A stretch of DNA of 64,000 bases from Lineus longissimus (Eukaryota > Nemertea > Pilidiophora > Heteronemertea > Lineidae). The stretch lies in assembly GCF_910592395.1 (NCBI RefSeq), contig NC_088314.1, forward strand, positions 12,898,001 through 12,962,000, given 5' to 3'. The position numbers and the translations under genes were made by a program. Under the pieces are notes generated by a model. The model saw only the letters and a list, made by a program, of their open reading frames with translations, was not told where the DNA came from and did no database searches. Of this stretch, positions 58,041 to 64,000 are shown in pieces; positions within the stretch are counted from its first letter, which is position 1, and each line of letters begins with the position of its first letter.

Positions 58041-58699
58041 AATAGGTATGTAGTATTCAGCAGTGTTGACCTACAAGGTTCTAATATATATAGTAATCAG
58101 CTATACAGTCTTTCTTATCTGGTAAGCAAAAGGAAGTAAAATTGTCGTGGGGGGCTGGCGATTATTGGCTATGGCAGTTTACGGCACACGATTTGATGGA
58201 GAGTTTCATGCATTCATGTAAGTGTAGGACTGCAGCGTTATGCCAGCTATGAAAAGTTCGAAATGTGGCAACTATTTGAAACAATCGGCATCTATCACAG
58301 GTAGTCTATGATGTTTGTGAATTTATGATCATAACAATGTATTGCAATTAATGACTAAAATCCTTGTGGATGATGTTTAGGATGACCCATTTTCAACTAG
58401 CAGAGAATGAAGCAGCCAGCAAAAGAATGAATACCCTAATGGCTGCAGATGACTGGAGACCAGGACCATTTATTCAGCCATAAGGTTGTTTCCTGTCAAG
58501 AATTGACAAGTTGTCAAGAATTGACAAGTTGAGAATGTGTCAACCATTCAAAACACCAAGACGAAATTTACTAGCAAACTTTACCATGAGGCTTGGCCAA
58601 CCTATTCCAAAGATATGAATGAACAGCCTGAGGACAACGTCACAACCTGGGTTTGAGACCAAATGCAGGGACACTTATCTTCTATATTCATCAACATGC
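58041..58699. other. Unassigned DNA
   Basis: A small direct duplication of GTCAAGAATTGACAAGTTG at about 58496-58530. No gene. Confidence 0.4.
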
Positions 58700-59530
58700 C
58701 TGACAGTTGGTGCCATCTAGCGCAAAGCATGATGAACTAAATAACTGGTGTGACATTGTTGTGGATTTGGTGGTGTGCAGCTGGAGGAATGGACAATGTC
58801 ACAACCAGGGTTCCTACATTATATAAAGTGGAACCTCCGTTAGTAGACACCTCTCTATTAAAGACAACCTTTCCAATAAGGACACTAGTTTTGGTCCCAA
58901 ATTGGTTGTTTCCATTCAATTTTGACTTCTCTAATCAGTCTTTGGGTGTTCCGAATGCTTGACACATTTCGAACATGTTTTGGTTGGAAACAACCCTACA
59001 GTCTTACACTTATGGCTGAATGAATGACAGTGCATTTTCGTGTAAGCTCGGTGACGAAATGCTGCGACACTATTCGTCACCAACATGCTTGATGGGTGGT
59101 GCCATCTGCACAAAGGACGATGAATTAAATAACTGATGTGACATTGGGTGATATGAATAAAGACTAGCAAATGCTTTTACTTCAATTTTGTACAGAAAGG
59201 CCTAGTGTAAATGTACATGGAGTTTTAGATAAAAGCATTTGCTAGTCTTTATTCAAAATCACCCATTGTCGCTGCATTTGCAGGTGTCCACATCGAAGAG
59301 TAGATGATGTCACTACATGTACCAGGGTTTGTACTTTCATATACAGTGGACCTACTTTTTGTGGACACCTTTCTATTGAGGACAACCTCTTTAATAAGGA
59401 CAGTAGTTTTTGGTTCCAAATTGGTTGTTTCCATTCAACTCGACTTCTCAGATTAGGACACCTCTCTGTTAAAACAGCACTTTTCCGTCCCTGGGGCATT
59501 TCTGGAAATTTCATGCTATAGAGCAATTGG
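58700..59530. repeat. Degenerate ~390-bp tandem duplication with MITE-like ends
   Basis: GGTGCCATCT, GATGAAYTAAATAACTG, CCAAATTGGTTGTTTCCATT and GACACCTYTCTATT recur about 390-550 bp apart. The segments at about 58825-58945 and 59340-59480 (GTGGAACCTCC or similar, then AATAAGGACA) resemble pogo/Tigger-type MITE termini. Confidence 0.45.
59156..59253. repeat. 24-bp perfect inverted repeat
   Basis: The arms at 59156-59179 and 59230-59253 are exact reverse complements (AATAAAGACTAGCAAATGCT...) with a 50-bp spacer. Possible small foldback MITE. Confidence 0.7.
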
Positions 59531-60127
59531 TTCAGCTAAGTGACAAGAACAGTACTATAAGACGGTTTTAAAAAGTTGAAAATTATTTATTTAAATGACA
59601 TATGAATGGTTCAGCAGTAATTGGCAGTGTGCATTATGTAATGAAATATGATTTACATAATATAACATTTTTGTGACAAATAGTACAGATGATGGATAAA
59701 TCGATACAGTGGATAGCTGTTAGAATATGCAATACATGCAATAGCATTTGTTTTTATTGAGATTTTGCGAGAACCAAGTGGTATTTTGACAAGATAATTG
59801 AAAGCCAATAACACTACAAGAACATGACTTCAATACATTGACATTGTAGTACCGGTACTTGGTATACTAAAAATATTCAAAGATGGGTATCTTGAGTTAA
59901 AGTACAAGATGTATGAATGAAGGAGGCACTCGGGTAAGAAATGGTGTCGCTAATGAAAGATTAGAATTAAGACATATCTCTGTATTTCATGTGGTGTACT
60001 GACAAATGGTGCAGTTTGTTAGCAATTTTGTACATAGTTGGTGTGTCATGTTTATTCATACATCTTGCTATATAAAAGCGAGTGAGAGAGGCATTGTGAC
60101 ATTGGAGTGTTGTATATATCTATAGAA
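59531..60127. other. Unassigned AT-rich DNA
   Basis: No exon, repeat or terminal structure is seen. Confidence 0.4.
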
Positions 60128-60322
60128 TATGTGACCCGTCACAGCAAAACCAGGTACATGTCGCACAGAAGATGAGCCTAAATGACACCAGGAGATAATG
60201 GAACAAATTGATGTGCTCATATTTTGCAAAAGGCAGACAATAGATAAATGAACAAACAGTCCGTCTCAACCTGCCAAGCTCAGAGCGACATGTGCCTGGT
60301 TTTGCTGTAACGGGTCACATAT
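60128..60322. mobile_element. MITE with ~37-bp TIRs (TGTGACCCGT type)
   Basis: Begins TATGTGACCCGTCACAGCAA and ends with an inverted near-copy (TTTGCTGTAACGGGTCACAT). The inner arms share ACCAGGYACATGTCGC. TA at the borders suggests a Tc1/mariner-type MITE. Confidence 0.75.
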
Positions 60323-60519
60323 ACAAAGTTTACATAAAACAAGATTTGTATGTTTATTTAGGAGGAGTACAAAAGTTGTATATAAAATGCCGACTTCATA
60401 ATGATTTATAGGACACAAAATTTGACATGACAGCATTTTATAAAATATGAATAATCTATAATGAGAATAGTTTTGTAGCACCAATGATTTGAAAAAACTG
60501 AATTTATTTATTGCATGAA

Positions 60520-61065
60520 TAGAACACAAAAAACAGGATGATTACATGACTGTCACATGCGTGAAATATATTGTCATGGATGGGCATTGGGAACAAAAAG
60601 AATTGCTGTTATCAGCTGCATTGGTAGCGATTGCTTTAGCTGATTTGCAGAAACTGACAGGAATGAGAATGTTGATATAGTGTTAAAAAAATATTTTTAT
60701 AACATACATTGCATTCAAATAACACTAAGAAGTAGACGAGTACTAATTTCGCACACTTGAAAATATATGGACATTGACTGTCACTGGTAGTGGTAGTAGA
60801 GTAATTACATGCCATCAGCAGCACTAATTCAGACAGTTTTCGCTGTGCTTCAGTAACTGACTGGAATGACTAAGTTTGATTGTACTGAAATGATACATAA
60901 TAACGTACATTGCATAAACAAAATGATTACAAGATTTGTACTGTCTTGAAATATATGGACAGGGACAGTCACTGGAAGTTTGACATGCCATCAGTTGCAC
61001 TGCTCCCGACAGTTTTCACTGTGCTTCAGTAACTGACTGGAATGACTAAGTTTGATTGTTCTGTA
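60520..61065. repeat. ~180-200-bp imperfect tandem repeat, three units
   Basis: CAGTAACTGACTGGAATGAC occurs at about 60851 and 61027, with a weaker third copy near 60647. Each is followed by a GTTGATATAG / TTTGATTGT stretch and TACATTGCAT. No coding evidence. Confidence 0.6.
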
Positions 61066-61196
61066 TTTGCCTCCATTTGGATTTTGTGAACAAAAGTTAC
61101 TAACCTTGTGTAATTGAAGTGTCGAATTCGCCTTGGTCGAAATGATAATACAGTAAATAAATCTATTGAATGTTGCTGAAAAGAAAACATTTACTA

Positions 61197-63595
61197 CCCC
61201 TGCGAAATTCGACTGGAAATTGTCGGCAAAAGCCGGCAATTTCCACCTAATTCCAAACTATTTTTCCTTGCCAGGAGGCTGGAATTAGCTGGAAATTCCA
61301 GAAAATGTCAGGGCTGGAGTTTGGCGGTATTTTGGTAAATGGCAGTGCCAGAAAATGCCAGCTCTGGAAAAAGCTGGCATAACCTGGCATTAGCTGGAAC
61401 CTAATTTCCAGAGCTGGAATTAGGTGGAAAAATCTTGACCCAGGCCTTCCAGCTGATTACCAATGTCAGGGCTGTCATTTATTGGAAATAGCTGGCATTA
61501 GTTGACATTAGCTGGAAATTACAAATTCAGCAAGCAACGACGAATGTCAGGGCTGTCATTTATTGGAAATAGCTGGCATTAGTTGACATTAGCTGGAAAT
61601 TTAATATTGAGTATGTGACCTGCTCTACGTTTGAATCGATCAGAGCGCTGCACACTAATTAACAGGCGTTTTTTGTCACTCAACAGTGACTATGATTAGA
61701 ATCGTTGTGATATGCAACAAGAAGATCTCTTGTCGTGGAGTAAAACCGATAATCGCTTGGTTTTGACTTTGCTGATTGCAATCTTGTCACACGCACCTGC
61801 GATTATCACCACAGACAGGCAATTTTTCACATGCAAACATGATTGCATGTTGATTTTGCTTGATCCCTGGCCGTGCGATTTCCAATTCTAATTCAATTTT
61901 GATGGCATCTGCAATTATAACTGCAAACAAGCAATTTCTGTCACACAGAAATATGATTAAAGGTTGCAGGTTGATTTTGCTTCCAACAGAGGTTGCTAGG
62001 ATGACCAGTTCTTGTTGCGGGCACCTGAAATTATCTATGCAAACAAGTGATTTATGTCACTTGCAAACATGATTGCTGTGGCATTATCAAGTTTTGAGCA
62101 TATGCCACTGACCTAATCCCTTAGTTTTCTGACACAATCTTGTCACACTGTTATAATGTAAATATCATTCTTGGTGTGTGTTGAATGGACTTACACGAGC
62201 ATAAGAGGCCCATCATATAAAACGTAAGATTATTGCTTCACTCAGAGGCTCCTTGCAGACACCTCTGCCAGGCGGACACTTCCCCATTGCAGATGGTTTA
62301 AGTTGCCACATGACCTGGGTTGGAGTGCTCATCAATGCCGACTGGCGCCGTCAGGGCTCAATGCCCATCCTGGAGACAGCACGTCATTTACATCTTAGCT
62401 AATTGTGATCAGTTGATACGATGACGTCATTGACAATCACTGACAGGAAAATTTTGCCTCTCGTTTAATAATATAGATAGTGCAAAGTATTCACATTGTA
62501 ATATTAGGCTCGTAAGTTTGAGGATCATGGATTGACCAGATTGGTGTGAATTGCCCCAGGGCCCAATGGAACATATGTGTTCCAATTTTAAGTCCAGACT
62601 TTACGAAACGTGCCGCGCTAACATACGGCCGCCACCGACGATGGACGCCACATCATCGCATAGGCTCACAAGGTGAGCCAAATAAAAAAGAGGTGCCGTT
62701 TTAACTGGATACCGTGACATCAACATGATGTTAACCACACATAGCACACTCTGTCACTTTGATGTCTGAAGGGCAGGGTTAAAGACGGGGACTGACGTCC
62801 AAAATGGATGTCCAAATAACATCACTGCACGACCTTGAAAAGAACGATGGAGCAAGCCGACTGTTGATTGACTCCATCACTACATGAGTCATGAGCTGTG
62901 GACATCTCCCATGCAAAATCTTACAGTTATGATACCGTCTGGGTCCACGATCATGCATACAATAATACAGGCTTACAGCAAATGCACTGATTCAGGCTTC
63001 TTCATATGCTAAAAAAACAACCTCAAGGCCTGTCCAGATTACCCTTTTGGCATTCATTTGAATCCTTATGTGTTCCAATTCAATTTGTGTAAACTTTGGA
63101 TATCTTGATATCGAATTCGGGGTAAAAATCAAGAAATAAGAAGAGCTCCCGCATGATTTCTTTGTTTGACTTGAAAATTCAAACCTACAAGTTCCTGTCT
63201 GAGGTGTAATGCATCATGGGATAGGTCAGGTGATAAGACCACATGATAGAATTGCATAACATAATAGCAATTTGCATAATGCCAGCAAATGCCAGCTTTT
63301 TCCAACAATTGTCAGAAACATCGAATTTGAAATTTCCAGCTAATTCCAGCTCTGACAATCTCATAGTAAAGTGACAGAGATTTCCAGCGCTGGAACTTTT
63401 ACGAAAAGTAAAGTTCCAGAAAATGCCAAGAATTTCCACCCCATGGATAAAGTTCCAGTTTTTGTCAGCTTTTGCCAGCTATAACTTTTCGATGAAACTC
63501 TCTAAATTCAAAGTGTCAGCTTATTCCAGCCAAGAGCTGGAAATTCCAGCTATTTCCAACAAAATCCACCTGAGGTAAAATTCATTTCGCAGGGG
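61197..63595. mobile_element. 2.4-kb TIR element with subterminal GCTGGAA repeats
   Basis: Terminal CCCCTGCGAAAT (61197-61208) and ATTTCGCAGGGG (63584-63595) with TA on both sides. The inner ~350 bp at each end are dense in GCTGGAATT and GCTGGCATT type words, pointing inward as inverted sets. About 61460-61610 holds two ~84-bp tandem copies. About 61740-62060 holds imperfect repeats with GCAAACA and TTGATTTTGCTT. No transposase. Confidence 0.7.
62590..62682 (+). mobile_element. 3' end of a degenerate Helitron-like element
   Basis: ACGAAACGTGCC, GACGATGGACGCCAC and the terminal hairpin GGCTCAC AAG GTGAGCC followed by AAA match the 3' ends of families A and B. The 5' end is not clear; ATAAGAGGCCCATC at about 62202 is a candidate. 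Confidence 0.5.
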
Positions 63596-64000
63596 TACGT
63601 TAGAAGCCATGTACATGATAACACCACCACCACCATTATCAATATCATCACAAGTCAACTGGGGAATATGTGTGATATTTGTTCAAAACTTGCGTATATG
63701 GTATTTGCAGGTCTATTGTTTTGTAACATATTTTTCACTTTCAAAATTAACTTTTTTACTAGAAATTATGAATCAATACTAACCGTAAGAAGCGTATGAA
63801 ATTACAGAAGGCCTTCGTCGAAAAATGTAATGTACTTGTACTCATTCGTGTCATTAAACCTGAAAGCAGCACAGCATAACAGTGAAATTACCGTGACATC
63901 AATGGATGTCAAACTAACGTAGTGACGTGAATTTGAATTCGAAGTGCACAATTTCACAATTAAGGTTTTGAACACATTGAGAACTGAAAAACTTCATACA
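63596..64000. other. Unassigned DNA at the window end
   Basis: Starts with ACC-rich repeats near 63625. Nothing else is supported. Confidence 0.4.

Overview
This is eukaryotic DNA dominated by transposable elements. I infer a marine invertebrate deuterostome, probably an echinoderm or hemichordate. The reasons are GT-AG introns, decayed LINE tails, many short TIR elements and the frequent taggcct word. No sequence settles the species. There are no bacterial operons, rRNA genes or CRISPR arrays.

Layout. 1-2894: two copies of a non-autonomous Helitron/Helentron-like element (family A) around 867 bp of unassigned DNA. 2938-18908: a 16-kb composite bounded by GAGACAAGACCAC inverted repeats and TTTT on both sides. 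It consists of a 545-bp satellite-like tandem repeat interleaved with four ~445-bp TIR blocks, and three families of Helitron-like element (A, B, C) have inserted into it. 19801-20166: a perfect foldback. 20368-26859 (minus): an intron-containing gene for an integrase-fold (rve/DDE) protein, disabled by a MITE with a 9-bp target duplication, a stop codon and a 1-nt frameshift. 27475-28609: another Helitron-like element. 29186-29840: a LINE tail. 30021-35226: a 5.2-kb element with 23-bp TIRs that holds a 169-bp tandem repeat, a LINE tail and a MITE.

35400-46823 is the most interesting region. It is a tandem array (one truncated unit and two complete ones, ~4.2 kb each) of a Mutator-like DNA transposon. 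Each unit encodes a 734-aa DDE transposase on the plus strand and, converging on it from the minus strand, a His-Me finger (I-PpoI-like) endonuclease. The nuclease is intact only in the third unit. Every unit ends in a ~429-bp block homologous to the TIR blocks of the 16-kb composite, so the satellite composite may be a non-autonomous relative mobilised by this transposase. A nuclease that promotes homing or copy gain inside a DDE transposon is my inference.

46824-64000: a hAT-like MITE inside a short tandem duplication; a decayed two-ORF cassette that may come from a DNA virus or Polinton-like element (50088-51211); a family of hairpin foldbacks; a nine-exon gene with homeodomain-like and HMG-box-like regions and several frame lesions (53540-57697); a second LINE tail; several MITEs and short tandem repeats; and a 2.4-kb TIR element with subterminal GCTGGAA-type repeats (61197-63595).

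Family A and B elements are built from ~302-bp internal repeats. Each repeat carries a CTCF-like word (GCCCCCTGGTGG) and a cluster of nuclear-receptor half-sites, so these elements could spread regulatory motifs through the genome.
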